DNA of 64,000 nt from Jingyaoa shaoxingensis (GTDB lineage: Bacteria; Bacillota; Clostridia; Lachnospirales; Lachnospiraceae). Positions 33,965-44,560 of the stretch are shown piece by piece. The stretch lies in contig NZ_JACRSZ010000007.1 in NCBI RefSeq assembly GCF_014385005.1, positions 1 to 64,000 of the forward strand, in the 5' to 3' direction. Within the stretch, counting starts at the first letter, position 1; each line of letters begins with the position of its first letter. The notes under the pieces were generated by a model that made no database searches, was not told the DNA's origin, and saw only the letters and a list, made by a program, of their open reading frames with translations. The translations under genes were made by a program, and so were the position numbers.

Positions 33965-33980
33965 AAGAGGAGATGAGCTG

Positions 33981-34844
33981 ATGAATGCGAAGACAAAAAA
34001 GAAGATTCAGAAAGTTTGGAAAGTGATCTGGCATTATATTTCATTATTCCTGATCAGTTGTTTTGTATTACTTCCATATTACTGGATGATCGTGACAGCA
34101 GTGAAACCGACAGAAGAGGTAATGCAGTCACCAGCGACCTTACTCCCATCCAGATTATCTTTTACGAATTTTACAAAAGTGTGGTCCTCTATCCCACTTG
34201 CAACTTATATGAAGAACTCTATGGTAGTATCACTGACAGCAACGGTTGTGAGTGTCATATTTGCAACACTTTGCGGATACAGTATAAGCCGGTACATCCG
34301 CAAGAGAGCACAGAGAGTATCCTTTGTAATCATGCTGGTCAGCCAGCTGATTCCAGGAATAGTTACTATGATCAGCTTATATTTTATCATGTTCAATATG
34401 AAACTGACGAATACCTATGTAGGTCTTGTGATTGCATATGTGGTATGGGCAGTTCCGTTCTGTACCCTCATGATAAAGAGCTACTTTGATGCGGCAATTC
34501 CGGTGGCAATTGAGGAAAGTGCCAGAATCGACGGATGTAGTAATTTTGGAATATTCTGGAGAGTATGTCTTCCGATTTCTGTTCCAGGTATTATTTCAAC
34601 AGGAATTTTCGCTTTCATTACGGCATGGAACGAATATATGTGGGCAAGTATTATTTTATCAAAAGACAAATTAAAACCGGTATCAGTAGGTATTTATGAT
34701 TTTATAGGACAGTACAGTGCCAATACAAAGATGGCAATTACTATGACAGCCGGTATTATTATTACCATTCCGGCAATTATCATATTTGCATTTTTACAGA
34801 AGTATCTGATCAGCGGCTTATCAGCAGGCGCTGTAAAAGGATAA
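33981..34844 (+). CDS. ABC sugar permease (MalG type), second regulon
   Basis: A 287-aa membrane protein with six predicted spans. LLPYYWMIVTAVKPTEEVMQ is the standard family N-terminus and VAIEESARIDGCSNFGIFWR the docking loop. GAGGAG lies before the ATG, and the gene follows its partner by 16 bp. Confidence 0.88.
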   Translation: MNAKTKKKIQKVWKVIWHYISLFLISCFVLLPYYWMIVTAVKPTEEVMQSPATLLPSRLSFTNFTKVWSSIPLATYMKNSMVVSLTATVVSVIFATLCGYSISRYIRKRAQRVSFVIMLVSQLIPGIVTMISLYFIMFNMKLTNTYVGLVIAYVVWAVPFCTLMIKSYFDAAIPVAIEESARIDGCSNFGIFWRVCLPISVPGIISTGIFAFITAWNEYMWASIILSKDKLKPVSVGIYDFIGQYSANTKMAITMTAGIIITIPAIIIFAFLQKYLISGLSAGAVKG

Positions 34845-34936
34845 AAGAATAGCTTACTGTCAGGGGCGCAAGACGGGAAACTATGTCAGAAGGGTGAAAC
34901 AAAAAGGATAATGTATTCTAAAGGAGGATATTTGAT

Positions 34937-36241
34937 ATGAAGAAATCTTTGATCGCATTAGGCATGACAGGAACCATGATTTTGGCAGGAACTTCTATGG
35001 TAATGGCAGAAGATAAGCCATATGACGGAACAAACCTGGTATTCTGGATGCAGGCTTATGGTTCAGATCCATCCATACAGAGAGCTGCTCTGGATAAGGT
35101 TACCGCAGATTTTCAGGAACAGACTGGTATTTCAGTAGAATACAATATTGTGGACTGGGGCAGTGCATCACAGAAGCTGACACTTGCCTGCACAGGCGGT
35201 GAAGCACCGGATGTGGCAGATATTTTCTTTACCAAGTCTCTGGCCACTATGAGTTCAGATGAATACGGATTGATGGAACTGAATGATCTGGTAGAAGAAA
35301 TGGGTGGAGAGGATACCTGGATCACAGCCGGAAAAGATGAAGCCTGCGTAGATGGTGACTGGTATGGAATTCCATGGCGTGCTGATACCAGAGTATTACT
35401 TTACAATACGGAAGATTTTGAGAATGCAGGTATTACAGAAGCACCGACAACATGGGATGAACTGGTAGAAGATGCACAGAAACTGACTGTGACAGATGAG
35501 GACGGAAATATTACACATGCAGGTCTTGCATGGTATTCAGACATGGGACGTTACGATCAGACATGGTTCTCCATGCTGGCACAGTGTGGCGGTACATTGA
35601 TGAATGATGAGTTTACAGAATTTACTCTGGATACAGAACAGTCTAAACAGGCACTGGCATTTTTATCTGACTGTATCAACACATACAACATTTGCAGCAA
35701 CAGTCTGGATGCTTCCTATGATGCTGTAACAGAGTTTATGAGTGGTAATGTATCCATGGTATTTGGTGTAACAGGTGAAACAAAGAATAACATTCTCCAG
35801 AATGCGCCACAGATGGAAGGCAAGTTTGCATCTGCGCCGCTCCCAACTGCAACAGGCGCAGAAAATGAGAAAAATGGTATTTCTTTCTCTGCACCAATTG
35901 GTATTTTCAAAACAACAGAAAATGCAGATGCAGCAAAAGAATGGGTAAAATATTTCTGCAGTGAAGATGTACAGCTGTACATGAGCCAGGAACTGGGACT
36001 GTTAAATTCCAACTGTGCAGTAATGGAAAATTCTTACTTCACAGAGGATGACTGGTTAAAGGCATTCTCAACTACCATTGCAAATTCTCAGTCCGGTGAT
36101 ATGCCTCTGACTACATGGAGCCAGATTGATGCATGGCCAGATGGACCGATTCCAAGTATGTGCGCAAATGTTGTAAACGGTACAGATGCAGATACTGCAA
36201 TTGCAGAGTGCTTGAGCCAGATTGAGGCAATTGGCTTTTAA
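34937..36241 (+). CDS. ABC sugar-binding protein, second regulon
   Basis: A 434-aa solute-binding protein with signal peptide KKSLIALGMTGTMILAGTSM and cleavage near VMAED. As in the first locus there is no lipobox cysteine, so membrane attachment is not obvious. Mature segments such as LVFWMQAYGSDPSIQRAALD, DWYGIPWRADTRVLLYNTED and GLAWYSDMGRYDQTWFSMLA fit family 1 binding proteins for oligosaccharides. AAAGGAGG precedes the ATG. It is encoded after, rather than before, its permeases. The ligand is probably a beta-glycoside, given the GH3 enzyme downstream. Confidence 0.85.
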   Translation: MKKSLIALGMTGTMILAGTSMVMAEDKPYDGTNLVFWMQAYGSDPSIQRAALDKVTADFQEQTGISVEYNIVDWGSASQKLTLACTGGEAPDVADIFFTKSLATMSSDEYGLMELNDLVEEMGGEDTWITAGKDEACVDGDWYGIPWRADTRVLLYNTEDFENAGITEAPTTWDELVEDAQKLTVTDEDGNITHAGLAWYSDMGRYDQTWFSMLAQCGGTLMNDEFTEFTLDTEQSKQALAFLSDCINTYNICSNSLDASYDAVTEFMSGNVSMVFGVTGETKNNILQNAPQMEGKFASAPLPTATGAENEKNGISFSAPIGIFKTTENADAAKEWVKYFCSEDVQLYMSQELGLLNSNCAVMENSYFTEDDWLKAFSTTIANSQSGDMPLTTWSQIDAWPDGPIPSMCANVVNGTDADTAIAECLSQIEAIGF

Positions 36242-36274
36242 GTAGAAACGACAAGGAAAGGTGTGACAGAAATT

Positions 36275-37321
36275 ATGAAGGCAATTATGTATGAAGGACC
36301 AAGAGATCTGAAAATCATTGATGTGGACAGACTTCCAATGGCAGAAAACCAGATCCGTTTAAAATCTCTTTATTCAGGCGTCAGCCATGGAACAGAAATG
36401 AATGTATACAGAGGTTTGGCACCATTTTTTCGGAAAAAGCAGGATCCGGTAACTCGTCTGTTTGTAGATGCAGATGAGAGTGAACTTTGGGAATATCCGG
36501 TAAAGAGCTGTGATCCTGGAGTATGGTACATGGGATATGCTTCTGTGGGAGAAGTAATCGAAGTAGGTAGTGCGGTAACCGGTATCAAGGTCGGAGATAT
36601 CGTGACGGTAAGTGCACCTCATCAGGAAGAAAACGTGGTGAATGCAGCAGATGCTGTGATTCTTCCAAAAGAGATTCCTGCGGAAAAGGGAATTCTGTTT
36701 ACCAATCTGATTACTGCTTACAATGGAATTATGGACACACATATTAATCTGGGAGATACCGTTGTGGTCAGCGGACTTGGCGTCATCGGTCAGCTTCTGG
36801 TGCAGATGGCGAAGATGAGTGGGGCGTTTAAAGTATACGGAATCGATGTACTGGAAAAGAGAAGAAAAGCGGCACTGGAGAATGGAGCAGATGAAGTATT
36901 TGATCCAACCGCTGGTGATGTGGCAATGGAGATCCGCAAGAGAACCAATAACCGTGGAGCGGATAAAGTAATTGAAGCATCGGGCAATGGTGCAGCACTG
37001 AATCAGGCAATCCGGATTGCAGCACCGGAAACAACGATTACCGCTCTGGCATGGTATCAGGGAGCTCTTTCCAAAGTAGATTTATCAGAAGAATTCCATC
37101 ATAACCGGATTGGAATCAAACAGTCTCAGACAGGCCATGTGGCGCCAGAGTTCTCGAATCTCTGGGATTACCCAAGACGTGTGGAATCCTGCCTGGAGAT
37201 TCTGAAAAAGCTGAAAACAGACAATCTGTTTACGGAATTCGCTTATGATGATATATGTACAGCTTATCATACCATTGATAAAGAACCGGCAAAAATTATT
37301 CAGGCTGTAATTACATATTAA
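36275..37321 (+). CDS. Medium-chain dehydrogenase lacking the zinc-ligand motif
   Basis: A 348-aa MDR-superfamily oxidoreductase. The N-terminal GroES-like domain starts MKAIMYEGPRDLKIIDVDRL; the NAD(P)-binding motif is VVSGLGVIGQLLVQMAKM. The position that normally holds the catalytic zinc Cys reads SGVSHGTEMNVYRG without Cys, and the four-Cys structural zinc lobe is also absent, so it is probably a zinc-independent reductase. A GTG at 36263 is possible but sits too close to GGAAAGG; ATG 36275 is preferred. It likely oxidises or reduces the sugar or polyol taken up by the adjacent importer, together with the isomerase and Gfo/Idh enzyme downstream. Confidence 0.78.
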   Translation: MKAIMYEGPRDLKIIDVDRLPMAENQIRLKSLYSGVSHGTEMNVYRGLAPFFRKKQDPVTRLFVDADESELWEYPVKSCDPGVWYMGYASVGEVIEVGSAVTGIKVGDIVTVSAPHQEENVVNAADAVILPKEIPAEKGILFTNLITAYNGIMDTHINLGDTVVVSGLGVIGQLLVQMAKMSGAFKVYGIDVLEKRRKAALENGADEVFDPTAGDVAMEIRKRTNNRGADKVIEASGNGAALNQAIRIAAPETTITALAWYQGALSKVDLSEEFHHNRIGIKQSQTGHVAPEFSNLWDYPRRVESCLEILKKLKTDNLFTEFAYDDICTAYHTIDKEPAKIIQAVITY

Positions 37322-37327
37322 GTAATC

Positions 37328-37390
37328 AAAGTCCTATATCTTGTATCGTATGGTAAATAAGTACCCTGACACAAGGTATGGGACTTTTTT
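37328..37390 (+). terminator. Internal terminator in the second sugar regulon
   Basis: AAAGTCCTATATCTTGT (from 37328) pairs with ACAAGGTATGGGACTTT, with G-U pairs, and ends in six Ts. It lies between the dehydrogenase and isomerase genes, so downstream genes may be expressed less. Confidence 0.7.
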
Positions 37391-37413
37391 CAGAGAAAAA
37401 GGAGAAATGAAAA

Positions 37414-38166
37414 ATGAAATTATCAGTATGCATAGATGCAGTTTTTATGGGAGAAGATATCGAAAAAGCAATTCACAAAGTAAAGGATATGGGGATTCCG
37501 GCAGTAGAATTCTGGAGTTGGGACGATAAGGATCTGGAGAAGCTGAAAAAAGCAAAACAGGAAACAGGAATTGAGATCGCAGCATTTTGCACAGGATTTA
37601 TCAGCCTGGTAGATGAAAGTAAAAGACAGGAGTATATTGATTCCCTGATTCGGACAATAGAGATTGCCAAAGAACTGGGATGCAGGACACTGATTTCCCA
37701 GACTGGTGCAGATATGGGAATCGCAAGAGAAACACAGCATGCATCAATGGTAGAAGGATTAAAGGCGTGCGTACCTTATCTGGAAAAAGCAGATATGATG
37801 CTGGTGATTGAGCCGTTAAATACCAGAGTAGATCATCAGGGATATTATCTGTCAAGCTCAGATGAAGGTGCAGAAATTATGAAAGAAGTAGGAAGCAGCC
37901 ATGTGAAGATGCTATATGACATCTATCATCAGCAGATCACAGAGGGTGACCTGATCCGGAGAATCAGAGAGTATGCACCGTTGATCGGACATTTTCATGC
38001 GGCCGGTAATCCTGGAAGACATGAATTGTATCGTTCAGAGATTGATTATCGTAAAGTATTGGAAGCCATTCGTGAAACTGGGTATGAAGGATATGTAGGA
38101 CTGGAATATTTCCCGGTGGATGAAAAAGAAAAAGGGCTGGAATATGCAAAGCAGGTGATGGAATGA
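37414..38166 (+). CDS. Sugar isomerase/epimerase (hydroxypyruvate isomerase-like TIM barrel)
   Basis: A 250-aa TIM-barrel protein of the AP-endonuclease-2 superfamily. The metal-site motifs are visible: LVIEPLNTRVDHQGYYLSSS, VKMLYDIYHQQ, IGHFHAAGNPGRHEL and YVGLEYFP. These fit hydroxypyruvate isomerase or ketose 3-epimerase relatives. It overlaps the next gene by 4 bp (ATGA). With the zinc-less dehydrogenase and Gfo/Idh enzyme it probably converts an unusual sugar into a central intermediate. Confidence 0.8.
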   Translation: MKLSVCIDAVFMGEDIEKAIHKVKDMGIPAVEFWSWDDKDLEKLKKAKQETGIEIAAFCTGFISLVDESKRQEYIDSLIRTIEIAKELGCRTLISQTGADMGIARETQHASMVEGLKACVPYLEKADMMLVIEPLNTRVDHQGYYLSSSDEGAEIMKEVGSSHVKMLYDIYHQQITEGDLIRRIREYAPLIGHFHAAGNPGRHELYRSEIDYRKVLEAIRETGYEGYVGLEYFPVDEKEKGLEYAKQVME

Positions 38167-39290
38167 AAAAGATCAAAGCAGCAATTATTGGCTGTGGTGT
38201 AATCAGTGAGGTATATCTGGATTCTATAAGAGAAAATTTTCAGATATTGGACATTGTGGCCTGCTCAGATCTGGATGAAGTTAGAATGAACAGCACTGCT
38301 CAGAAATATGGAATAAGAGCGGCTGCCTATGAGGAGATATTGAAGGAACCGGAGATTGAGATGGTAATCAATTTGACCAGTCCGGCAGTACATTATCCGC
38401 TGACAAAGCAGGCACTGGAGCACGGAAAACATGTATATTCAGAAAAGATGATTGCAGTGGAGCTGGAACAGGCGAAAGAATTGTGTCAGATTGCAGAGAA
38501 AAATAAGGTGCGGCTTGGGTGTGCACCGGATACATTTTTGGGTGGTGGAATTCAGACAGCAAAGTATGCTCTGGAAAAAGGGATGATCGGTATACCACAC
38601 AGTGGCTTGATTTCTCTGTCAAGAGATTATCGTGTGTATGGAGAGAACCTGCCACATTTATTCCGACATGGCGGATCCGTTCTGTATGACATGGGCTGCT
38701 ATTATCTGACAGCCTTTGCGAGCCTGCTGGGACCGGTGAAGTCAGTAATGTCATTTGGAAAGAAGACAGAAGAAATCCATAAAATAAAACGTATAAGCAG
38801 CAGGTTCTATGGTCAGGAGATTCCACTGGATGACTGTAATGTTATCACGGCAATTCTTGCCTACGGAAATGGTACGCTTGTGACATTACATATGAATTCG
38901 TCTTCTGTTGTAGATGAGACATTTCATCTGGAATTATACGGTGACAGAGGAATCCTGCGTCTGGGAGATCCAAACACATTCGGTGGCAGGGTCAGCATTC
39001 AGAAACCACATAACGAACCGCTGGCAGTTCCGCTCAGTCATGGATTTCAGGAACAGTCCAGAGGGCTGGGAGCGGCAGAAATGGCATGGTCCATATGCAG
39101 CGACAGACCTCACAGAGCTTCCAAAGAAATGGCATGCCATGTACTTGAGATTGTTCATGGTATCTTTTGCAGTATAGAGACACAGACAGTGTATCAGATG
39201 ACTACAACATTCAGGAAACCGGAAATCCTGCCAGAAGGTTATATCGGAAAAGGCTTCTGGGAACCTGAGGAAGAAACTGCCTTGTTATAA
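38163..39290 (+). CDS. Gfo/Idh/MocA-family oxidoreductase
   Basis: A 375-aa enzyme with an N-terminal Rossmann fold (KAAIIGCGVISEVYLDSIRE) and the family motifs TSPAVHYPLTKQALEHGKHV and YSEKMIAVELEQAKELC. The usual EKP is EKM here. The C-terminal domain (FRHGGSVLYDMGCYYLTA) contains the conserved D-x-G-x-Y/H segment. It uses NAD(P) to oxidise or reduce sugar or inositol-type substrates. The start overlaps the isomerase stop, so the two are made together. Confidence 0.85.
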   Translation: MKKIKAAIIGCGVISEVYLDSIRENFQILDIVACSDLDEVRMNSTAQKYGIRAAAYEEILKEPEIEMVINLTSPAVHYPLTKQALEHGKHVYSEKMIAVELEQAKELCQIAEKNKVRLGCAPDTFLGGGIQTAKYALEKGMIGIPHSGLISLSRDYRVYGENLPHLFRHGGSVLYDMGCYYLTAFASLLGPVKSVMSFGKKTEEIHKIKRISSRFYGQEIPLDDCNVITAILAYGNGTLVTLHMNSSSVVDETFHLELYGDRGILRLGDPNTFGGRVSIQKPHNEPLAVPLSHGFQEQSRGLGAAEMAWSICSDRPHRASKEMACHVLEIVHGIFCSIETQTVYQMTTTFRKPEILPEGYIGKGFWEPEEETALL

Positions 39291-39327
39291 AAGAAAAGCA
39301 GATTTGGGGATGCAGGAGGATGTATTT

Positions 39328-41853
39328 ATGTTGCAGATGAAAAAAAGAAAGTTCAGTGGAACTACGGATACGAAAGTATCACCAAGAGAGCAGCGCAATC
39401 AAGAACTTGCCAGGATACTCGCAGAGGAGGGAATTGTTCTGTTAAAGAATGACGGGATCCTTCCGTTAAAAAAAGAGAACAAAATCGGGCTGTTTGGAAA
39501 CGGGGCTGTCTGCACCATAAAAGGTGGAACAGGTTCAGGAGATGTGAATGCCAGAAATGTGGTATCAGTCTATCAGGGAATGAAAAATGAAGGCTTTCAG
39601 ATTACCAGTGAAGAGTGGTTGAAAGACTATGAAGAAAAATATAAAAGGGCGCGACAGAACTGGCGCGATTTGATTTTGCATAGGACAGAGAAGGCGGGCA
39701 TATCCGATTTTTTCAATATTTATGTTGCCAATCCATTTCAGATGCCGGAAGGAAGAAAAATCATCAGAGAAGATCTGGCAGGAACGGAAACAGCAGTTTA
39801 TGTGATTAGCAGAAATGCGGGAGAAGGAGACGACCGTCATGCAGAACCGGGAGATTATTATCTGAGCGCTCTGGAAAAAGAAGAACTTCGTGTACTGTCA
39901 GAGTTCTGTGAAAATCTGGTTATATTGATAAACAGCGGAGCACAGATCGATCTGGAAGAATTGCTGGCAGTAAAGAAGATAAAAGCGATTATGAACATTT
40001 CCCAGCCTGGAATGGAAGGTGGGAATGCAGCAGCCGGGGTGCTGTCAGGAAGAGTCTGCCCAAGTGGAAAACTGACGGATACATGGGCAGTAAAGTATCA
40101 GGACTTCCCAAATGCAGATGAATTCAGCTATCGTAATGGAGACACTTCAGAGGAAGTCTATTCAGATGGGATCTATGTAGGGTATCGTTATTTTGATGCA
40201 GCGCAGATAGAACCAAGATATGCTTTCGGATATGGCCTATCATATACGGAATTTGAGATTGCCGTAGAAAAAACAGAACTATATGGAACCGAGACGCGAG
40301 TTGCAGTAAGGGTGAAAAATACAGGGAAACGTTTTGCAGGGAAAGAGGTAGTTCAGATCTATCTTTCCTGCCCGCAGAAAGAGCCAAGAGAAGTAAAGAA
40401 GCTGGTGGCATTTGCAAAAACGAGATTATTAAAACCGGAGGAAGAGGAACAGCTGACACTGATCTTCGACCAGAAGAACTATGCCTATTACAGTGAAACG
40501 GACCATAGCTGGAAAATAGAAAGTGGGGACTATATTCTGCTGGCCGGGAATGCGTCTGATCATCTGAGAGCTGTAAAAGTGGTTACAGTAGAACAGACAG
40601 TGACCATTGAGAAAGCGCACAGAATAGGTTCTTTGAAGCAGAGCCTGAAAGAATGGGAACCAGATCCTAAAGTGGCTGTTGAAAAACGAAAAGAATGGAT
40701 GGAATCAGCAGAAAAAGATAGCGGTAAATTGATTCTGACACCAGTGGAAGAAGAAAAACAGATCTATGTCAGTCCATTGGCACAGGAAGCAGAAAAAGTA
40801 GTAAAAAAGCTTTCTGACAGGCAATTGGTTTTGATGTCTCTGGGAGAAATCAGCAAAGGGCATGAAGTAGCTCTTGGAGCGGCGGGGATCATGGTGCCGG
40901 GTGCAGCAGGTGAGACAAGCGGATGTCTGGAAAAAGAGTATCAGATACCGGGAGTGTCTATGGCAGATGGTCCGGCAGGCTTACGTATTATGAAAGAATA
41001 CAAAGCAGATATAGAAGCAGGAAATGTGTATACAAATGGAATTCTGGGATCCATGGAAAATGGATTTTTCCTGAAAGAAGAAAAGAAGGAATTACAGAAC
41101 GAAACGATATTTTATCAGTTTTGTACGGCGTTTCCGGTTGGAACCATGATAGCACAGACATGGAATGAAGAACTGCAGAGAATGTTTGGCAGGGCAGTGG
41201 GAGAGGAACTTCAGGAAATGGGGATTTCCTGGTGGCTGGCACCGGGAATGAATATACACCGTAATCCGCTTTGTGGAAGAAATTTTGAATATTATTCAGA
41301 AGATCCATATGTTTCGGGAAAAACAGCGGCAGCAGTTACCAGGGGTGTACAGTCTGTTCCCGGAACCGGAACAACCATCAAGCATTTTGTATGCAATAAT
41401 GCAGAACAGAATCGAATGGGATCAAACAGTATTCTCTCGGAACGTACACTGCGTGAGATTTATCTGCGGGGATTTGAGATTGCAATAAAAACAGCTCAGC
41501 CTATGGCAGTGATGTCATCATACAATCTGGTAAATGGAATACATGTATCGGAGAATCATGATCTTTTGACAAACGTATTAAGGGGAGAATGGGGATTCGC
41601 GGGTATCGTCATGACGGACTGGACAACCACAACAGCAGGAGGCAGTACGCCATGGAAAGTAATGGCCGGAGGCGGCAACCTGATTATGCCTGGGGCAACG
41701 TCAGATATCAGTGATCTGGAAAATGCATTAAAAAAGGGAAAACTCAAAAGAGAAGACCTGGAAAGCAGAATTCAGAAGCTGTTGGAAATTATATATCAGA
41801 CGAATGCATATGAAGGATGCAGAAGTTACAATGAACAATTTGAACAGGGATGA
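39328..41853 (+). CDS. GH3 beta-glycosidase with permuted domain order
   Basis: An 841-aa GH3 enzyme in which the usual C-terminal alpha/beta sandwich comes first ([40 protein letters not shown]), then the fibronectin type III-like part ([32 protein letters not shown]), and the TIM barrel last ([40 protein letters not shown]). The nucleophile is Asp764 in VMTDW. This permuted layout is known in rumen and gut Clostridia. A TTG at 39304 is in frame, but ATG 39328 has GGAGG eight bases ahead. No signal peptide, so it cleaves imported beta-glucosides or related sugars. The stop overlaps the glycerol kinase start. Confidence 0.88.
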   Translation: MLQMKKRKFSGTTDTKVSPREQRNQELARILAEEGIVLLKNDGILPLKKENKIGLFGNGAVCTIKGGTGSGDVNARNVVSVYQGMKNEGFQITSEEWLKDYEEKYKRARQNWRDLILHRTEKAGISDFFNIYVANPFQMPEGRKIIREDLAGTETAVYVISRNAGEGDDRHAEPGDYYLSALEKEELRVLSEFCENLVILINSGAQIDLEELLAVKKIKAIMNISQPGMEGGNAAAGVLSGRVCPSGKLTDTWAVKYQDFPNADEFSYRNGDTSEEVYSDGIYVGYRYFDAAQIEPRYAFGYGLSYTEFEIAVEKTELYGTETRVAVRVKNTGKRFAGKEVVQIYLSCPQKEPREVKKLVAFAKTRLLKPEEEEQLTLIFDQKNYAYYSETDHSWKIESGDYILLAGNASDHLRAVKVVTVEQTVTIEKAHRIGSLKQSLKEWEPDPKVAVEKRKEWMESAEKDSGKLILTPVEEEKQIYVSPLAQEAEKVVKKLSDRQLVLMSLGEISKGHEVALGAAGIMVPGAAGETSGCLEKEYQIPGVSMADGPAGLRIMKEYKADIEAGNVYTNGILGSMENGFFLKEEKKELQNETIFYQFCTAFPVGTMIAQTWNEELQRMFGRAVGEELQEMGISWWLAPGMNIHRNPLCGRNFEYYSEDPYVSGKTAAAVTRGVQSVPGTGTTIKHFVCNNAEQNRMGSNSILSERTLREIYLRGFEIAIKTAQPMAVMSSYNLVNGIHVSENHDLLTNVLRGEWGFAGIVMTDWTTTTAGGSTPWKVMAGGGNLIMPGATSDISDLENALKKGKLKREDLESRIQKLLEIIYQTNAYEGCRSYNEQFEQG

Positions 41854-43352
41854 TAAATATGAAGAAATATATTATGGCTCTGGATGCCGGAACCACCAGT
41901 AACCGGTGCATACTGTTTGATAAGAATGGAAACATATGCAGTGTCTCACAACGCGAGTTTACTCAGATGTATCCACATAGTGGATGGGTAGAGCATGATC
42001 CTTATGAGATTTTTAACATTATGCTGGGAGTTGCCCGTGATGCTATACTGAAAGCTGGAGCACAGGCGGAAGAAATTGCGGCTGTTGGCATTACGAATCA
42101 GAGGGAAACAACGGTTGTGTGGGATAAAAACACAGCGCAGCCAGTATATAATGCGATTGTGTGGCAATGCAGAAGAACCGCAGAATACTGTCAACGGCTG
42201 GAACAGTGGGGATGGGGAGAAAAGATACAGAAAAAGACAGGACTGAAGCTGGATGCATATTTTTCTGCTACCAAAATAAAATGGATTCTGGATCATGTGG
42301 AAGGAGCAAGAGAAAAGGCAGAAAGGGGAGAACTGCTTTTTGGAACGATTGAAACATGGTTGATCTGGAAGCTGACAAAGGGTAGAATACACATAACAGA
42401 TTATACCAATGCATCAAGAACGATGCTGTACAATATTTTTGAATGTAGATGGGACCAGGAACTTCTGGATCTGTTTCAGATACCGGTATCCATGCTCCCA
42501 GAAGTGAAAAACAGCAGTGAAATCTATGGCTGTACGGCACCAGAGTTCTTTGGAAGTGAGATTCGAATTGCAGGTGCTGCAGGAGATCAGCAGGCGGCTC
42601 TCTTTGGACAGCAGTGTTTTCAGCCCGGAATGGTAAAATGCACTTACGGTACCGGTGGTTTTCTGCTTATGAATACAGGGTACAAACCAGAGATGTCATC
42701 AAATGGGCTTGTAACCACAATCGGATGGGGAATAAAGAACGAGATTACATATGCACTGGAGGGCTCGGTGATGATTGCAGGTGCCGTGATTCAGTGGCTG
42801 CGAGATGAACTGCACCTGATTGATTCGGCAGCAGATACCGAGTATCTGGCATCCAAAGTAAAAGATACGAATGGAGCTTATCTGGTACCGGCATTTGTAG
42901 GATTGGGGGCTCCCTACTGGAATTCGTATGCGAGAGGCGTGTTTGTAGGACTGTCCAGAGGGGTAAATAAGAGTCATATGGTAAGAGCTGCACTGGAGTC
43001 TATGGCATTTCAGGCAAATGACGTGATTCAGGCAATGAGAGAAGATACCGGAATGGATATGAACTTGATCCGCATTGATGGCGGAGCCGGATCGAATAAT
43101 CTGTTGGCACAGATGCAGGCTGATTTTTCCAATATATCTGTAGTACGTCCAGCGTGCGTAGAGACAACAGCACTTGGTGCCGCATATCTGGCGGGACTTG
43201 CGGCAGGATTCTGGGACTCATTGAGAGATATTCAGAAACATGTGCAGGAGAACCGTAGTTTTTATCCACAGATGGATCAGAACATAAGAAAAAAGAAGTT
43301 GGATGACTGGAAAAAAGCAGTAAAGTGTGCCAGTTATCTGACAACACTATAA
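41850..43352 (+). CDS. glpK: Glycerol kinase
   Basis: A 500-aa FGGY kinase with glycerol kinase signatures: [54 protein letters not shown] and [20 protein letters not shown]. It converts glycerol to glycerol 3-phosphate. The ATG at 41850 overlaps the GH3 stop (ATGA); an ATG at 41859 with AGGGATGA ahead is an equally good start. No glpF or glpD lies nearby. Placement behind a beta-glycosidase suggests that glycerol is released from the substrate, or that the kinase acts on another polyol. Confidence 0.88.
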   Translation: MINMKKYIMALDAGTTSNRCILFDKNGNICSVSQREFTQMYPHSGWVEHDPYEIFNIMLGVARDAILKAGAQAEEIAAVGITNQRETTVVWDKNTAQPVYNAIVWQCRRTAEYCQRLEQWGWGEKIQKKTGLKLDAYFSATKIKWILDHVEGAREKAERGELLFGTIETWLIWKLTKGRIHITDYTNASRTMLYNIFECRWDQELLDLFQIPVSMLPEVKNSSEIYGCTAPEFFGSEIRIAGAAGDQQAALFGQQCFQPGMVKCTYGTGGFLLMNTGYKPEMSSNGLVTTIGWGIKNEITYALEGSVMIAGAVIQWLRDELHLIDSAADTEYLASKVKDTNGAYLVPAFVGLGAPYWNSYARGVFVGLSRGVNKSHMVRAALESMAFQANDVIQAMREDTGMDMNLIRIDGGAGSNNLLAQMQADFSNISVVRPACVETTALGAAYLAGLAAGFWDSLRDIQKHVQENRSFYPQMDQNIRKKKLDDWKKAVKCASYLTTL

Positions 43353-43375
43353 CGCAGTAAGAGAGGAGCAATGAG

Positions 43376-44485
43376 ATGGAAACTAGACCGTATATCAGCT
43401 GGAAACTGGCAGAGAACTTTATGGTGGATGCGTTTCAGGCAGTAGGAGTGCCGGAGGCAGATGCCAGAATCTGTGCAGATGTATTACTGGAGAGTGACAG
43501 AAGAGGAATCGAAAGCCATGGATGCAATCGTTTTAAACCGATCTATATGGATCGGATTCTGAACGGGACACTGAAGCCGGTAACAGAGATCGAGATTCTG
43601 AAGGATACACCAACCACAGTGGTGATGGATGCCCATGATGGAATGGGAATGGTGGCAAGCCATAAGATGATGGAGATGCTGATTGAAAAGGCAAAGAAAT
43701 ATGGCATGGCAGGCGGCTCTATCCGTAATTCCACACATTACGGAATTGCAGGCTATTGGGCAACTATGGCCAGTAAGGAAGGTCTGATCGGAATAACCGG
43801 AACCAATGCAAGACCATCCATTGCACCGACCTTCGGTGTGGAAAATATGATGGGAACTAATCCGCTGACTTTTGCACTGCCGACAGACGAAGAATTCCCA
43901 TTCTGTCTGGACTGCGCCACATCCATCGTACAGAGAGGCAAGATTGAATATTATGCGAGAGAAGGCAAGGATACACCTGCCGGAATGGTAGTCTCGGAGA
44001 ATGGTGAAGCTATGACGAATTCAGAAGAGATCCTGAAAGCGCTGGTAGATGGAACTGCAGCACTTGCACCCCTTGGCGGCATCGGTGATGAGATGTGTGG
44101 ATTTAAGGGATATGGATATGCTGCAGTTGTAGAGATTCTGTCAGCCGCACTTGCCGGAGGTCCGTTTATGAAAGCATTGACCGGATTAAATGCAGATGGA
44201 TCCAGAGCCATGTATCATCTGGGACACTTCTTCTTTGTAGTAAATCCAGACTTCTTCATGGGTGAAGAGACTTTCCGTAAGACTGCAGGAGATATCTGCC
44301 GCGCTTTACGGGCTTCAAAAAAAGCACCTGGGCATGACAGGATCTATACTGCCGGAGAAAAGGAATGGCTGGTATGGCAGGAACGAAAAGAAAAAGGTGT
44401 ACCTGTGGGAGAAGCGGTACAGAAGGAATTCATCGGTATCCGAGATAAGTACCATCTTCCGTATCAGTTTCCATTTGAGAAATAA
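43376..44485 (+). CDS. Malate/L-lactate dehydrogenase-type oxidoreductase (Ldh2/YlbC family)
   Basis: A 369-aa NAD(P)-dependent enzyme of the Ldh2 family, unrelated in fold to classical LDH. Signature segments are ADVLLESDRRGIESHGCNRF, GMAGGSIRNSTHYGIAGYWA, IGITGTNARPSIAPTFGVEN and GYGYAAVVEILSAALAGGPF. Family members reduce 2-oxoacids such as oxaloacetate, pyruvate, 2,3-diketogulonate or ureidoglycolate precursors. GAGAGGAG precedes the ATG. It follows glpK by 23 bp and ends the second sugar run, just before a new promoter that drives the malate genes. Confidence 0.83.
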   Translation: METRPYISWKLAENFMVDAFQAVGVPEADARICADVLLESDRRGIESHGCNRFKPIYMDRILNGTLKPVTEIEILKDTPTTVVMDAHDGMGMVASHKMMEMLIEKAKKYGMAGGSIRNSTHYGIAGYWATMASKEGLIGITGTNARPSIAPTFGVENMMGTNPLTFALPTDEEFPFCLDCATSIVQRGKIEYYAREGKDTPAGMVVSENGEAMTNSEEILKALVDGTAALAPLGGIGDEMCGFKGYGYAAVVEILSAALAGGPFMKALTGLNADGSRAMYHLGHFFFVVNPDFFMGEETFRKTAGDICRALRASKKAPGHDRIYTAGEKEWLVWQERKEKGVPVGEAVQKEFIGIRDKYHLPYQFPFEK

Positions 44486-44512
44486 TTGGATCCCATGTTT
44501 GCGAGAATGAAC

Positions 44513-44542
44513 ATTGTATACATGAAAGAACAATATTGTATA
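44513..44542. repeat. Paired ATTGTATA direct repeats upstream of the malate-gene promoter
   Basis: ATTGTATA occurs at 44513-44520 and again at 44535-44542, 22 bp (two helical turns) apart and just upstream of the promoter at 44561. The second overlaps the palindrome ACAATATTGT. This is a plausible regulator-binding site. Confidence 0.5.
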
Positions 44543-44560
44543 AAAAGACATACAAAAAGA

